From Candidatus Phytoplasma pruni (lineage in GTDB: Bacteria; Bacillota_I; Bacilli_A; Acholeplasmatales; Acholeplasmataceae): a stretch of 38,825 nt of DNA. The stretch lies in contig NZ_LHCF01000006.1 of assembly GCF_001277135.1 (NCBI RefSeq), forward strand, positions 1 to 38,825, given 5' to 3'. This document shows positions 8,546 to 17,985 of this stretch, one piece after another. The notes under the pieces are model-generated. The model searched no databases. It saw only the letters and a list, made by a program, of their open reading frames with translations, and was not told where the DNA came from. Every line of letters begins with the position of its first letter. Positions within the stretch are counted from its first letter, which is position 1. The translations under genes were made by a program, and so were the position numbers.

Positions 8546-9345
8546 AAGATTTCCTTTATTTTTTGCAAAGATTCTGTTTTTTCATGAGATAAATTTTCAT
8601 CTTTTTTTAATAATTCATAATAAAGTTTCAAAGATAAGGGCAAATTAACAAAATATTTTTCCAAAAAAGAAGGTTCTTTAATAAAATTTGCTGGTTTATC
8701 ATGTTTTAATAGATGACCTTTTTCTAAAATAATAATCTCATCGCTTTGCAAAGCAAAAGATAAATCATGTGTGATAGTGATTAAAATCTTATTTTTTTGT
8801 TGATGAATGTTTTTGATAATATTATGAATCTCTTTAACTCCTTGAGGATCTAAAAAAGCCGTTGGTTCGTCAAAAATAATAATTTCTGGTTCCAGAGCTA
8901 AAACAGAAGCAATAGCGACTTTTTGTTTTTGACCGCCAGATAGTTCTTGAGGTTTTTTGTCTAATAAATCATAAATACCTAAAGAACGAGAAACCTCAAA
9001 AATTTTTTGTTGCATTTCTTCTCTTGGTAAATTTTGGTTTTCTAGACCGAAAGCGATATCGCTTCGTACATCGAATCCGATAAATTGATAATCAGGGTTT
9101 TGAAAAACAATCCCCATAAGAGGACGAATATCAGATAAATTATTTTCATTCAACTCTAAACCGTTGATCATAATTTGTCCTTTTTTATATTGCAATAAAC
9201 TGATTAAAATTTTAACTAAAGTAGACTTGCCTGAACCATTATCGCCTATTATAGAAACCCATGTCCCTGGATTGATCTTAAAATTCAAATCATGAAGAAT
9301 TTGTTTTTCTTTGTAACTAAAATTTAAACCTTTAACAATTATCAT
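8521..9345 (-). CDS. ecfA1: ECF transporter ATP-binding protein EcfA1
   Basis: First ATPase of the ECF module. Walker A is GDNGSGKST (residues 34-42), Q-loop VFQNPDYQFIG, signature LSGGQKQKVAIAS, Walker B IIIFDEPT, with the D-loop and ITHD switch His. The QNPDxQ form is typical of EcfA1. It begins a sub-operon after the hairpins that follow rplQ; a TATAAT-like hexamer at 9375-9380 (minus strand) could be its own promoter, though no good -35 is seen. Confidence 0.95.
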   Translation of the reverse strand: MIIVKGLNFSYKEKQILHDLNFKINPGTWVSIIGDNGSGKSTLVKILISLLQYKKGQIMINGLELNENNLSDIRPLMGIVFQNPDYQFIGFDVRSDIAFGLENQNLPREEMQQKIFEVSRSLGIYDLLDKKPQELSGGQKQKVAIASVLALEPEIIIFDEPTAFLDPQGVKEIHNIIKNIHQQKNKILITITHDLSFALQSDEIIILEKGHLLKHDKPANFIKEPSFLEKYFVNLPLSLKLYYELLKKDENLSHEKTESLQKIKEILWQYSLKM

Positions 9346-9420
9346 TTTATAACCTAATTTTATTTATTTTAACCATTATAAAAATAAAGAATAATTAAAA
9401 TAAAATTGATCATTTTAAAT

Positions 9421-9500
9421 ATTCTTATTATAAAAAATAAAAAGGTATATTTTTTATAATAAGAATTTCATCTAATAAGAAAAAATATACTTTTTTAAAC
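9421..9500 (-). terminator. Tandem or competing terminator hairpins between rplQ and ecfA1
   Basis: ATTCTTATTATAAAAAATA (9421-9439) pairs perfectly over 19 bp with 9448-9466 around an 8-base loop. A second near-match, AAAAAGTATATTTTTT-like sequence at about 9485-9500 on the minus strand, can pair with the inner arm of the first, so the two stems are mutually exclusive. They lie between rplQ and ecfA1 and may end or attenuate transcription leaving the ribosomal cluster. Confidence 0.7.
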
Positions 9501-9616
9501 AAAAAATTAATTATTTGGCTCATAAAAACAATCCAAATGAATCAATTTTGTTTTATTTTGCAGAAAAAAGAAAAATAACTTTTCTCTATTTAATAAAAAA
9601 CTTATTTGTTCAAAGA

Positions 9617-9973
9617 TTAAACAAGTTGTATGATCGCCATAGGGGCGGCGTCGCCTTTGCGAGATTCAGTTTTGATAATTCTAGTATAACCACCCGGTCT
9701 GTCTTGATATTTGGAAGATAATTCGTTAAATAACTTTTGTAAAACGGTTTTATCTTCGTCTATTTTTTTGTCAAACATTAAAAGAGATGCTTGTCTTCTT
9801 GCGTGTAAAGTGTTTTTTTTACTTAAAGTTATAGATTTTTCAACTACTCTTCTCAACTCTTTAGCTTTAGAAAAAGTAGTTACAATTTGTTCGTTCACGA
9901 TCAAACTAGAAACTAAACTTCTTAATAAAGATTTTCTTTGAGGGGTAGTACGTCTTAATTTACTGTAACCCAT
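9617..9973 (-). CDS. rplQ: 50S ribosomal protein L17
   Basis: Large-subunit protein near the exit tunnel. 118 residues, family-typical length, starting MGYSKLRRTTPQRKSLLR, with RRVVEKSITL and the C-terminal DRPGGYTRI block. It is the last gene of the alpha operon, 34 bases after rpoA, the standard rpoA-rplQ order. Confidence 0.97.
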   Translation of the reverse strand: MGYSKLRRTTPQRKSLLRSLVSSLIVNEQIVTTFSKAKELRRVVEKSITLSKKNTLHARRQASLLMFDKKIDEDKTVLQKLFNELSSKYQDRPGGYTRIIKTESRKGDAAPMAIIQLV

Positions 9974-10007
9974 TTTTTAATTTTAACCCACTTTCTAAAA
10001 AAATATT

Positions 10008-10967
10008 TTATTTGTTGTTTATTGGCATATCGAAACGAAGTTCTAATTCGTTCATTTTTGCTTTTAATTCATCAAAAGATTTTTTACCTAAACTGTTTAA
10101 TTTAGAAATATCTTTTTCTTTTTGACTCACTAATTCTTTTACAGTATTAATGCCTGATCTATTCAAACTATTTAATAGTCTCGCAGACAAGTCTAATTGT
10201 TCGATTTTCAAATCTAAAGCATGATTGTAATTTTCAATTTCTGCTTCATAAATAAAGTCATTTTGTTGTTCTTGTTCACATAAATTCACTAAAACATTAA
10301 AATGATCTGCTAAAATTTTAGAAGCTGTAGATAAAGCTTGTTTAGCGGTAATAGCTTTATTAGTTTCGATATCAACTACTAACTCTTCTTTGTTACTTAA
10401 CTTTTGTTCCACAGTGTAAGTTGTTTTTACAACTGGCGTATATAAAGAATCGATCGCTATAACTCCAAATTGGTTTTTATTAAAAACCTTGTTATTCGCA
10501 GCACTTTCATAACCAATGCCTCTTCTTACTGTCGCTTGCATACGGAAACGAGTGTTTTCTGATACATGAGCTATTACTTGATCTTTATTAATGATATCAA
10601 CTCCATCAACAACATTAAAATCTGCAGCTGTTACTGTTTTTTCGCCTGTAATATCGATTTCCAACTTTTGTTCAAAATCTTCATCTTGAGAATCAACAGC
10701 AATAACGACTTTTTTTAAATTTAAAATGATAGTCATAATATCTTCATAAACACCGTCCATAACAGTAAATTCATGTTCTGCACCATCAATGCAAACATTT
10801 ACAATAGCGGCACCTGGTAAAGAAGATAATAAAACTCTTCTCAAAGAATTTCCGATTGTAGTTCCGTATCCTTTTTCTAAACGTTGGATAACGAATCTTT
10901 TATCAAAAACATCATCATTTTCATTGTCAACTAACATAATAGGTCTTAAAAATTTTAATTTTTTCAT
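10008..10967 (-). CDS. rpoA: RNA polymerase alpha subunit
   Basis: Assembly scaffold of RNA polymerase. The N-terminal dimerisation domain contains GYGTTIGNSLRRVLLSSLPG and the VRRGIGYESA block; a linker with DFIYEAEIE leads to the C-terminal helix-hairpin-helix domain (LLNSLNRSGINTVKEL, LGKKSFDELK), which binds UP elements and activators. 319 residues, full length. It lies between rpsK (15 bases) and rplQ, as in most bacteria. Confidence 0.97.
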   Translation of the reverse strand: MKKLKFLRPIMLVDNENDDVFDKRFVIQRLEKGYGTTIGNSLRRVLLSSLPGAAIVNVCIDGAEHEFTVMDGVYEDIMTIILNLKKVVIAVDSQDEDFEQKLEIDITGEKTVTAADFNVVDGVDIINKDQVIAHVSENTRFRMQATVRRGIGYESAANNKVFNKNQFGVIAIDSLYTPVVKTTYTVEQKLSNKEELVVDIETNKAITAKQALSTASKILADHFNVLVNLCEQEQQNDFIYEAEIENYNHALDLKIEQLDLSARLLNSLNRSGINTVKELVSQKEKDISKLNSLGKKSFDELKAKMNELELRFDMPINNK

Positions 10968-10982
10968 TTTCTACTCCCTTAA

Positions 10983-11372
10983 TTAACCACGAGGACGTTT
11001 AGGTGGTCTGCAACCATTATGAGGAATAGGAGTAACATCTTTAATAGCAGTAATTTCTAAACCTGATTCTTGTAAAGAACGAATAGAAGTTTCTCTACCT
11101 ACTCCTGGACCTTTAATAAAGACTTCAACTTTTTGCATTCCTTGATCTTTAGCGAATCCTGCTACTTTTCTAGCTACTTGTTGAGCTGCAAAAGAAGTTG
11201 ATTTTCTACTCCCTTTAAAACCTAAAGAACCTGCACTGCTCCAAGTGATTACATCGCCTTCTAAATCAGTAATAGTCAATATGGTATTATTAAAAGTAGT
11301 ATGAATATGAGCTATACCAAAAGGAACATTTTTTTTAATTTTTTTACGCTTTATGCGTTTTTTTTGAGCCAT
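10983..11372 (-). CDS. rpsK: 30S ribosomal protein S11
   Basis: Platform protein of the small subunit that contacts mRNA near the E site. 129 residues with an N-terminal Lys/Arg tail, the [18 protein letters not shown] block and the conserved C-terminus [18 protein letters not shown]. It starts three bases after rpsM ends. Confidence 0.97.
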   Translation of the reverse strand: MAQKKRIKRKKIKKNVPFGIAHIHTTFNNTILTITDLEGDVITWSSAGSLGFKGSRKSTSFAAQQVARKVAGFAKDQGMQKVEVFIKGPGVGRETSIRSLQESGLEITAIKDVTPIPHNGCRPPKRPRG

Positions 11373-11375
11373 TTA

Positions 11376-11780
11376 TTATATCCCTCTTTTCGCGTTCTTA
11401 TTACTTTTTTTATCTTTATTAATGCTTGAAACCAGTTTTTTACGATTTTTCTTAGCCGTCTTAGCGTTGTTTCTAGTTTTTTGTCCTCTTACTGGTAAGC
11501 CATTACGGTGGTGTTTTCCTCTATCGCAACCGATTTCCATTAAACGTTTAATATTTACTAAAACAGTCTCACGTCTTAGAGCGCCTTCACTCATTTTACT
11601 TAATTCATTTCTTATGCTAGATAATTGTTCTTCAGTTAAATCTTTAACGCGAATATTTTCATCTATATTTAATTCGCTTAAAATTTGCTGAGAAGTTTTA
11701 AGTCCAACACCATAAATATAAGTAAGTGAAATAACTACTCTTTTATCGCGAGGAACATCTATTCCTGCAATTCTTGCCAT
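11376..11780 (-). CDS. rpsM: 30S ribosomal protein S13
   Basis: Head protein of the small subunit that touches the P-site tRNA and forms intersubunit bridges. It begins [15 protein letters not shown] and keeps YIYGVG and the [17 protein letters not shown] block. At 134 residues it is about ten longer than usual because of a Lys/Asn-rich C-terminal tail. A clear AAAGGAG precedes the ATG; rpmJ ends 19 bases upstream. Confidence 0.97.
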   Translation of the reverse strand: MARIAGIDVPRDKRVVISLTYIYGVGLKTSQQILSELNIDENIRVKDLTEEQLSSIRNELSKMSEGALRRETVLVNIKRLMEIGCDRGKHHRNGLPVRGQKTRNNAKTAKKNRKKLVSSINKDKKSNKNAKRGI

Positions 11781-11799
11781 TTACAAACTCCTTTCCCAA

Positions 11800-11916
11800 T
11801 TACCCTTGTCTTTGATTATTGCGACGATTTTTTTTATTTATAATATAAACTCTTTTTTTGCGACGCACAATAATGTCATCAGGACTACGTTTTTTAACAG
11901 AAGCTCTAACTTTCAT
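11800..11916 (-). CDS. rpmJ: 50S ribosomal protein L36, cysteine-free form
   Basis: A 38-codon gene beginning [15 protein letters not shown] and ending NRRNNQRQG, with AAGGAG about 8 bases before the ATG. L36 is the smallest large-subunit protein. Zinc-type L36 has C-x2-C...C...H ligands; here those positions read SPDD and NKKN, so this is the zinc-independent form. It sits between infA and rpsM, the normal place. Confidence 0.93.
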   Translation of the reverse strand: MKVRASVKKRSPDDIIVRRKKRVYIINKKNRRNNQRQG

Positions 11917-11949
11917 TTTAAATATCTCCTTTTATTTAAAAAAATATTA

Positions 11950-12162
11950 TTATCTTTTATCGATATAACGATAAACAATACGCTTTTTAGAATCTACTTT
12001 AACTTTATCACCTAACAAAATACGAATGTTATTAATACGTATTTTGCCTGAAATATAAGCAGCAATAATGTTTTTATTAGAAAGTTCTAATTGAAATCGA
12101 GCATCAGGTAAAATGCCAACTACTATAGCATCATAAAATTCAATAATATTTGAATTAACCAT
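11950..12162 (-). CDS. infA: Translation initiation factor IF-1
   Basis: A 70-residue OB-fold factor that binds the 30S A site with IF-2 and IF-3. Family landmarks are GILPDARFQLEL, IAAYISGKIR, the ILLGDKVKVD loop and the C-terminal KKRIVYRY. Map lies upstream and rpmJ downstream, the classical map-infA-rpmJ order. Confidence 0.95.
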   Translation of the reverse strand: MVNSNIIEFYDAIVVGILPDARFQLELSNKNIIAAYISGKIRINNIRILLGDKVKVDSKKRIVYRYIDKR

Positions 12163-12190
12163 ATTTATTTTTATTTTCCTATTTCTTTGT

Positions 12191-12973
12191 TTATGTTAAT
12201 GTTAAAATTTCATATCCGTTTTCGGTCACTAAAACTGTGTGTTCAAAATGAGCACTTAAGCTTTTATCTGCTGTTATAGCAGTCCAACCATCATTCAATA
12301 TTTTAACTTCTTTAGTGCCTAAAGTAAACATAGGTTCAATGCAAAAAGTCATTCCTGGTTGTAAAATGTAATCTTTATCAACAAAATCAAAATTAAAAAT
12401 ATAAGGTTTTTCATGCAATTGCAAACCAATTCCATGTCCTGAAAAAACCTCAACTATACCGTATTTATTCTTTTTACCAATTTCAAAAATAGCTGCAGAA
12501 ATATCAGAAATGCGATTTCCTGGTTTAACTTGTTTTATTCCAGCGAATAAAGACTTTTCAGTGTTTTCCAAAAGAGTTGCTACTTTTTTAGAAACTTTAC
12601 CGATGGCGTAAGTCCAAGCTGAATCAACGTAATAACCTTGATATTTGATCCCCATATCAATCGTAATGATATCGCCTTTTTTTAAAATTTGTTTTTTAGA
12701 TGGTATTCCGTGCACGATAGCTTCATTAACGGAAGTGCACATATAACCATCAAAACCTTTATAACCTTTAAAAGCGGAAACTACTCCATGTTTTTCAATC
12801 AATTCACGAGCAATCATATCTAAAGCAAAAGTAGAAACGCCTTCTTTTAAAGAAAGGATTAAATCTTTTCTTATAGAAGATAAAATTTGACCTGCTTTTC
12901 TCATTATAGCAATTTCATTCTCTGATTTAATTATTATCATAAAGGGTAACAAACCTGCCTTAAATCTAAACAT
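12191..12973 (-). CDS. map: Type I methionine aminopeptidase
   Basis: Removes the initiator Met from nascent proteins. Metal ligands are seen in order: the two Asp in ITIDMGIKYQGYYVDSAW, His in GHGIGLQLHEKPYI, Glu in FCIEPMF and Glu in the HFEHTVLVTENG block. An ATG at 12940 (MIIIKSENEIAIMRKAGQIL) fits the family start better than the ATG at 12973, which adds the unconserved MFRFKAGLLPF; an AAGGCAGG about 14 bases before the inner ATG is poorly spaced, so the start is uncertain. It follows secY directly, without adk. Confidence 0.95.
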   Translation of the reverse strand: MFRFKAGLLPFMIIIKSENEIAIMRKAGQILSSIRKDLILSLKEGVSTFALDMIARELIEKHGVVSAFKGYKGFDGYMCTSVNEAIVHGIPSKKQILKKGDIITIDMGIKYQGYYVDSAWTYAIGKVSKKVATLLENTEKSLFAGIKQVKPGNRISDISAAIFEIGKKNKYGIVEVFSGHGIGLQLHEKPYIFNFDFVDKDYILQPGMTFCIEPMFTLGTKEVKILNDGWTAITADKSLSAHFEHTVLVTENGYEILTLT

Positions 12974-13007
12974 AATGATTTCTTTTTAATTTATAAAATT
13001 TTATTAT

Positions 13008-14270
13008 TTAAAATAATTTTTTGTATAATTTCTTAACATTAGTTTGAGTCGTTATACGTTGCATTACTTCAACAGCCACACCTACAACAATTAAAAGACT
13101 AGTGCCGCCTAATTGAACTTTGAATGTTTTGTCAGAATCATTAGTCCAAACAAAAAATTTAATAAATTCGGGTAAAGCAGCTAAGACAGTTAAAGCAAAA
13201 GCGCCGATGACTGTTACTTTAAATAATTTTTGAGTAATTTTATAAACCGTTTCGTCTCCAGGTTTTACCCCTTCTAAGTAAGCATCTTGTTTTGATAAAT
13301 GTTCAGCAATGTCTGTCGGATTGATAGTTATAAAAGTAGAAAAAACTGAAAATAACAAAATTAATAATAAGTAAACGAAAAAACCTAAACCTAAATAATT
13401 ACTTTGAGAATCTTGAAATCGATTTACCCATTGGGAAAAACCATTTTCTGGCCCCAACAAAAGAGAAATAGTTCCAAAAACTTGCAATAAACTATTGGCT
13501 AAAATAACTGGCAAAATTCCTGAAGTATTAAGTTTTAAAGGGATATGATTTTTTATTTTATCATTATTTTGTTTAGTAGCGTAAGTGATTGGCACTTTTA
13601 AATAAGCAGCTGATAAAATCACTGTTAAAATTAACAAGATTAACAGAACTACTAAAGTGAATATTCTTTTAGCTACAAAGTCTGGATTGTTGACGTTAGT
13701 TAAAAACTTCAGCGTATCATATAAATTTTTACTTACACTAATTGCTACGAAAATAGAAATACCGTTTCCTACCCCTTTAGAAGTGATTAAATCAGCTAAC
13801 CAAATGCTAATGAAGGCTCCGACCACTAAAAAAAACACTATTGTTAAAACGTGTGCCTTATTGTTAGCGAGCGAGGAGATTCCATCGCGTTGAATAGAAG
13901 ATAAAGCCAATCCTACCGCAAATAGTAAAGTCAAAGAACGAGCAACTAAATTCGTTTTATATTTTCCTCTTTCACCTTGTTCTTGCCATTCTTTCATAAA
14001 AGAAAATAATTTTTGCGAAAACTGGACAATAATAGAGGCAGTGATATAGGGATAAACCCCTAAAGATAAAAAATATATAGAACCATTAGCTTCAAATAAA
14101 CTAGACTTAGAAAAATATTGTTTAATGTCAAAAAGAAATTTTTCTTGAACCGTCACAGAAGGAATAACTAATTTATTACCGATAACAAAGATAAATAAAA
14201 TAACTAAAGTAAATAAAATTTTTTTAATTATTTTACTTTTATCACGAAGAAAATCTATTACCATTTTCAT
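13008..14270 (-). CDS. secY: Preprotein translocase subunit SecY
   Basis: Ten-helix channel of the Sec translocon that exports phytoplasma membrane and effector proteins. 420 residues. Landmarks: SLGVYPYITASIIVQ in helix 2 (plug region), GVGNGISIFV, the ILPVILANS block of helix 7, NPTDIAEHL and GGTSLLIVVGVAVE in helix 10. It overlaps nothing but is only one base from rplO. The secY-map junction without adk is a known phytoplasma arrangement used in typing. Confidence 0.97.
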   Translation of the reverse strand: MKMVIDFLRDKSKIIKKILFTLVILFIFVIGNKLVIPSVTVQEKFLFDIKQYFSKSSLFEANGSIYFLSLGVYPYITASIIVQFSQKLFSFMKEWQEQGERGKYKTNLVARSLTLLFAVGLALSSIQRDGISSLANNKAHVLTIVFFLVVGAFISIWLADLITSKGVGNGISIFVAISVSKNLYDTLKFLTNVNNPDFVAKRIFTLVVLLILLILTVILSAAYLKVPITYATKQNNDKIKNHIPLKLNTSGILPVILANSLLQVFGTISLLLGPENGFSQWVNRFQDSQSNYLGLGFFVYLLLILLFSVFSTFITINPTDIAEHLSKQDAYLEGVKPGDETVYKITQKLFKVTVIGAFALTVLAALPEFIKFFVWTNDSDKTFKVQLGGTSLLIVVGVAVEVMQRITTQTNVKKLYKKLF

Positions 14271-14271
14271 C

Positions 14272-14718
14272 TTATGCCACCTTCAATATTTGGACATTTC
14301 CGCCAGCTTGTTGAATCAATTCTTGAGCTTTATTAGAAAATTTAGACGCTTGTACTGTTAATTTTTTAGTGAAAGTGCCATTTGCTAATACTTTGATATC
14401 AGAAGTGTTTTTCTTGATAAGTCTTTTTTTCAATAATAATTCTCTAGTAACTACAGTATCGTTGTCAAAAATTTCTAAATCTTTTAAATTAATTAAAAAA
14501 TATTTTTTTTGATTAAAATTGTGGAACCCTCTTTTAGGAATTCTTTGGAAAAAAGGGATTTGTCCACCTTCAAAACCTGGTCTAGTGCTACCGCCAGAAC
14601 GAGCTAATTGACCTTTATGTCCTTTACCAGAAGTTTTACCATTGCCACTGCCTGGACCACGACCTAAACGTTTAGTTGTTTTTCTAGCGCCTTTAACTGG
14701 TTTTAATAAATGTAACAT
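14272..14718 (-). CDS. rplO: 50S ribosomal protein L15
   Basis: 148-residue large-subunit protein: LLKPVKGARKTTKRLGRGPGSGNGK-type start, the GFEGGQ.PFFQRIPKRGF block and C-terminal IQQAGGNV. The Gly-rich N-terminus penetrates 23S rRNA. It is followed immediately by secY, the canonical spc-operon order. Confidence 0.96.
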   Translation of the reverse strand: MLHLLKPVKGARKTTKRLGRGPGSGNGKTSGKGHKGQLARSGGSTRPGFEGGQIPFFQRIPKRGFHNFNQKKYFLINLKDLEIFDNDTVVTRELLLKKRLIKKNTSDIKVLANGTFTKKLTVQASKFSNKAQELIQQAGGNVQILKVA

Positions 14719-14721
14719 AAA

Positions 14722-14916
14722 TTAAACTCTCCCTTCTAATACTTCTTTTACCACAACTAAATGATGTATTTTGTTAAGAACTCCTCTAACAGTAGGAATA
14801 TCTTCTTTAATCACTTTTTGATTGATTTTTCTTAATCCTAAGTGGTGAGCGTTTTTTACTTGATTAGGAGTTCTTCCGATTAAACTTTTATATAAAGTAA
14901 TTTCTAATTTTTTCAT
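14722..14916 (-). CDS. rpmD: 50S ribosomal protein L30
   Basis: 64-residue bacterial-type L30: [24 protein letters not shown] and the C-terminal [11 protein letters not shown] block. Its ATG overlaps the TGA stop of rpsE by four bases, indicating coupled translation. rplO follows after three bases. Confidence 0.95.
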   Translation of the reverse strand: MKKLEITLYKSLIGRTPNQVKNAHHLGLRKINQKVIKEDIPTVRGVLNKIHHLVVVKEVLEGRV

Positions 14917-15449
14917 TTCGCTATTCCTTTAATTTTCGCTTCTAAAGAAACTCCTCTTACTCTTTCAACGTCTTTAATAGTTCTTAAATTTTTTAAACCA
15001 TCCATTACAGCTCTTAAAACGTTAATGGAAGTTCTTGAACCTAAAGACTTAGTTAAAATATCGCTAATTCCTGCTAATTCCAAAACAGTTCTGGCAGCTT
15101 TACCGCCAGCAACGATACCTGTTCCTTTGGAAGCTGGTTTTAAGAAAGTTTTTGTTGCGCCAAAATGACCAATAATTTGGTGAGGAATAGTAGTTCCTAC
15201 TAAAGAGATATCAATCATTTCTTTTTTAGCTTTTTCTAAAGCTTTTTTAATAGCATCAATGATTTCTTGCGCTTTACCAGTAGCAAAACCTACTTTTCCT
15301 TTTTTGTCGCCGACAACAACTAAAGCGGAAAAACGAAAACGACGACCACCTTTAACAACTTTGGTAATTCTGTTAATTTTAACTACTTTTTCTTCGATTG
15401 AAGAGGCTTTTTTATTAACAAATTCTTTTTTCATTCTATTTACTTTCAA
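14913..15449 (-). CDS. rpsE: 30S ribosomal protein S5
   Basis: Small-subunit protein involved in decoding fidelity and mRNA entry. Contains the dsRNA-binding-like domain ([36 protein letters not shown]) and the C-terminal domain with [13 protein letters not shown]. 178 residues. Ends in TGA overlapping rpmD and starts by overlapping the end of rplR by four bases. Confidence 0.96.
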   Translation of the reverse strand: MKVNRMKKEFVNKKASSIEEKVVKINRITKVVKGGRRFRFSALVVVGDKKGKVGFATGKAQEIIDAIKKALEKAKKEMIDISLVGTTIPHQIIGHFGATKTFLKPASKGTGIVAGGKAARTVLELAGISDILTKSLGSRTSINVLRAVMDGLKNLRTIKDVERVRGVSLEAKIKGIAK

Positions 15450-15799
15450 AATTGTAAACCTTCCTTTCGGGCAAAATCAGCTAAAGCTTTTATACGACCA
15501 TGGTATAAACGTCCACCACGATCAAAAACAACATTAGTAATGCCTTTTTCTAAAGCTCTTTTAGCAATCAGTGTACCTATATCGGAAGCAATCTTTGTAT
15601 TAACTACATTGGCATTAATTTCTTTGCTATGAACACTGCACAAAGTAACTTTACTTTGATCATCGATTATTTGTGCATAAAAATATTTATTAGAATAAGA
15701 AACATTTAAACGTGGTTTAGCATTAGTTCCTATCACTTTTTTTCTTAAACGTAAATGACGTTTTTTACGTAAAACTTGTGAAGATTGTTTATTAATCAT
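15446..15799 (-). CDS. rplR: 50S ribosomal protein L18
   Basis: 5S rRNA-binding protein of the central protuberance. 117 residues with [28 protein letters not shown], and the C-terminal [24 protein letters not shown] block. ATGA overlap with rpsE; rplF ends 21 bases upstream. Confidence 0.96.
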   Translation of the reverse strand: MINKQSSQVLRKKRHLRLRKKVIGTNAKPRLNVSYSNKYFYAQIIDDQSKVTLCSVHSKEINANVVNTKIASDIGTLIAKRALEKGITNVVFDRGGRLYHGRIKALADFARKEGLQF

Positions 15800-15820
15800 A
15801 ACTTAAATAAATGTCCTTTC

Positions 15821-16363
15821 TTATTTTTTAGCACTCTTACCAGCTTTTCGATGAATATATTGACCAACATAACGTATCCCTTTGCCTTTGTAAGGTTCTG
15901 GTTTGGATAATTTGGCATTTTTAGCAGCGAATTCGCCTACAAATTGTTTATCTACGCCTTTAACGGTAATTTCTGTGTTTTTAACGATTGTTACTTCTAA
16001 ACCGGCAGGGATATTCATAACGATCGGATGTGAAAAACCTAAATTAAAAGTTAAAGTTGAGTCTTTCTTTTGAACGTTATAACCTAAACCAACGATTTCC
16101 ATTTGTTTAACAAAAAATTGATCTAAACCGGTAATCATATTATTTAATAAAGCTCTTGTAGTGCCGTGAATTTTTTTCATAAAAATTTTATCGTTAGGTC
16201 TTTTTACAGAAATTAAATTATCTTTATAATCGATTTTTAAAGATGGATTAAATTGATATTCTAATTGTCCTTTAGAAGATTTAACTGTAATAAAATTGTT
16301 ATCTTGAATGTCCACTTCTACACCTTTAGGAACTGTAATAACTTTATTTCCTACTCGTGACAT
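15821..16363 (-). CDS. rplF: 50S ribosomal protein L6
   Basis: Two-domain L6 near the sarcin-ricin loop and factor-binding site. Starts MSRVGNKVITVPKGV and ends in the conserved KPEPYKGKGIRYVGQYI block. I use the ATG at 16363 since AAGGAGA lies 6 bases before it and the family begins there; a longer frame to 16387 would overlap the rpsH stop. 180 residues. Confidence 0.96.
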   Translation of the reverse strand: MSRVGNKVITVPKGVEVDIQDNNFITVKSSKGQLEYQFNPSLKIDYKDNLISVKRPNDKIFMKKIHGTTRALLNNMITGLDQFFVKQMEIVGLGYNVQKKDSTLTFNLGFSHPIVMNIPAGLEVTIVKNTEITVKGVDKQFVGEFAAKNAKLSKPEPYKGKGIRYVGQYIHRKAGKSAKK

Positions 16364-16380
16364 GTCTTTCTCCTTAATAG

Positions 16381-16761
16381 TTACCAAATATAAGCTAAAA
16401 CTTTGCCACCAATTTGAGATGATAAAGCTTCGTGATCAGTTAAAATTCCTTTAGAAGTAGATATTAAAGCCACTCCTAATCCGCTTAAGACTCTAGGAAT
16501 TTCATCAACGCCAACATATTTAGAAACTCTTTTTAAACCTTTGATAGTTCTTTCTTTTGTTTCGAAATTATATTTTAATTGGATAATAATGTTTCTTTTA
16601 GTTATATCTAAATTAAAATCTTTAATAAAACCTTCTTTTTTAATAACTTCTAACATTTTAATTTTTAACTTAGAAGCCGGAACTAAAACTTTTGCGTGAC
16701 GCATCGTATTAGCGTTGCGGATTCTTGTTAATAAATCAGCAATAGGGTCTGTCATAACCAT
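16381..16761 (-). CDS. rpsH: 30S ribosomal protein S8
   Basis: Primary 16S rRNA (h21) binder; in many bacteria it also regulates the spc operon. Starts [16 protein letters not shown] after Met-Val, and ends with the conserved [22 protein letters not shown]. 126 residues. AAAGGAG is well placed before the first ATG. Confidence 0.97.
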   Translation of the reverse strand: MVMTDPIADLLTRIRNANTMRHAKVLVPASKLKIKMLEVIKKEGFIKDFNLDITKRNIIIQLKYNFETKERTIKGLKRVSKYVGVDEIPRVLSGLGVALISTSKGILTDHEALSSQIGGKVLAYIW

Positions 16762-16782
16762 ATTTGTGTTCTCCTTTTTTTA

Positions 16783-17052
16783 TTACCAACTAGCTTTTTT
16801 AATGCCAGGAATTTCGCCTTTATGAGCTAATTCACGAAATTTAATTCTAGATAATCCGAATTTTCTCATATATCCTCTTGATCTACCATCGATCTGATCT
16901 ATATTTTTAAGACGGACAGGGGAGGATTCCACAGGAAGACGAGATAAACCTTTATAATCTTTTTTTCGTTTTAACTCAAAACGTAAGTCTTTATATTTTA
17001 AAAATAAAGCTTTTTGTTTTTGGTTTTTCACTATTCTTGATTTTTTAGCCAT
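16783..17052 (-). CDS. rpsN: 30S ribosomal protein S14, zinc-free long form
   Basis: 89-residue S14 without the CxxC...CxxC zinc ribbon: this is the long C-minus paralog type. Landmarks are [30 protein letters not shown] and the terminal [11 protein letters not shown]. Located between rplE and rpsH as usual. Together with the Cys-free L36, it points to a ribosome with reduced zinc need. Confidence 0.96.
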   Translation of the reverse strand: MAKKSRIVKNQKQKALFLKYKDLRFELKRKKDYKGLSRLPVESSPVRLKNIDQIDGRSRGYMRKFGLSRIKFRELAHKGEIPGIKKASW

Positions 17053-17064
17053 AAAAACTCCATT

Positions 17065-17610
17065 TTATTTATTTTTTTGAAAAGGCATGCCGTGAAATTC
17101 TAATAATTTTCTAGCATCTTCATCGTTTTTTGCCGTAGTGACAATACAAATATCCATTCCAAAAATTTTTTTAACTTTATCAAAACTAATTTCTGGGAAA
17201 ATAATTTGTTCTTTAATGCCAAGTGCGTAATTCCCTCTACCGTCAAAAGACTTAGTAGGAACTCCTCTAAAATATCTTACACGAGGTAATGCGATATGGA
17301 TTAATTTGTTTAAAAAAGATTTTTGTTTGTTACCTCTTAAAGTAACTTTTAAACCGATTGGCATTCCTTCTCTTAACTTGAAGTTAGAGATAGATTTTTT
17401 AGCTTTAATAATAACAGGTCTTTGTCCGCTGATAGCAGTTAATTGTTCTGAAAATTCATCCAAAACTTTAATGTTAGCAACAGCTTCGCCTATCCCTACA
17501 TTGATCACTATTTTGTCTATTTTAGGAACTTGCATTACTGATTTAAAATTAAAAATTTCTTTTAAAGCCAAAAACGAATTATTTTCAGTATAATTATTCT
17601 CTTTTTTCAT
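17065..17610 (-). CDS. rplE: 50S ribosomal protein L5
   Basis: 5S rRNA and P-site tRNA-contacting protein. 181 residues: [48 protein letters not shown], and the C-terminal [24 protein letters not shown] block. Ordinary spacing with rplX (15 bases) and rpsN (12 bases). Confidence 0.97.
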   Translation of the reverse strand: MKKENNYTENNSFLALKEIFNFKSVMQVPKIDKIVINVGIGEAVANIKVLDEFSEQLTAISGQRPVIIKAKKSISNFKLREGMPIGLKVTLRGNKQKSFLNKLIHIALPRVRYFRGVPTKSFDGRGNYALGIKEQIIFPEISFDKVKKIFGMDICIVTTAKNDEDARKLLEFHGMPFQKNK

Positions 17611-17625
17611 TTATTCAAACCTTCT

Positions 17626-17973
17626 TTATTTAGAAATATCTAAAGTAGTGCCTGATTTTTTTGCATAACGTACTTTTTTACCTGACTCAAAACGGTAACC
17701 AACACGTGTAGGCACGTTTTTAACAGGATCTATTACAGCAACATTAGAAACATGAATAGGCAATTCTTCTTTAACTATATTTCCTTTATTTTCGTTGTCT
17801 GAAGGAGTTTTATGTTTAGTAGCAATATTTATTCCTTCAACTAAAACTTTTTGTTCTTTAAAAAAAACTTTTACTACTTTTCCACTTTTAAAAGTTTTTT
17901 TATCTTTTTCATCAGTTGAAAAACGATCTTTTCCAACGATAATAGCAACTATATCTCCTACTTTAATATACAT
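17626..17973 (-). CDS. rplX: 50S ribosomal protein L24
   Basis: Assembly-initiator protein with an N-terminal KOW motif (VGDIVAIIVGKDR), then VLVEGINIATKHKTPS and the IHVSNVAVIDP block. 115 residues, slightly longer than many because of an insert around residues 18-28. Lies 12 bases after rplN. Confidence 0.95.
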   Translation of the reverse strand: MYIKVGDIVAIIVGKDRFSTDEKDKKTFKSGKVVKVFFKEQKVLVEGINIATKHKTPSDNENKGNIVKEELPIHVSNVAVIDPVKNVPTRVGYRFESGKKVRYAKKSGTTLDISK

Positions 17974-17985
17974 TCATCATACCCC

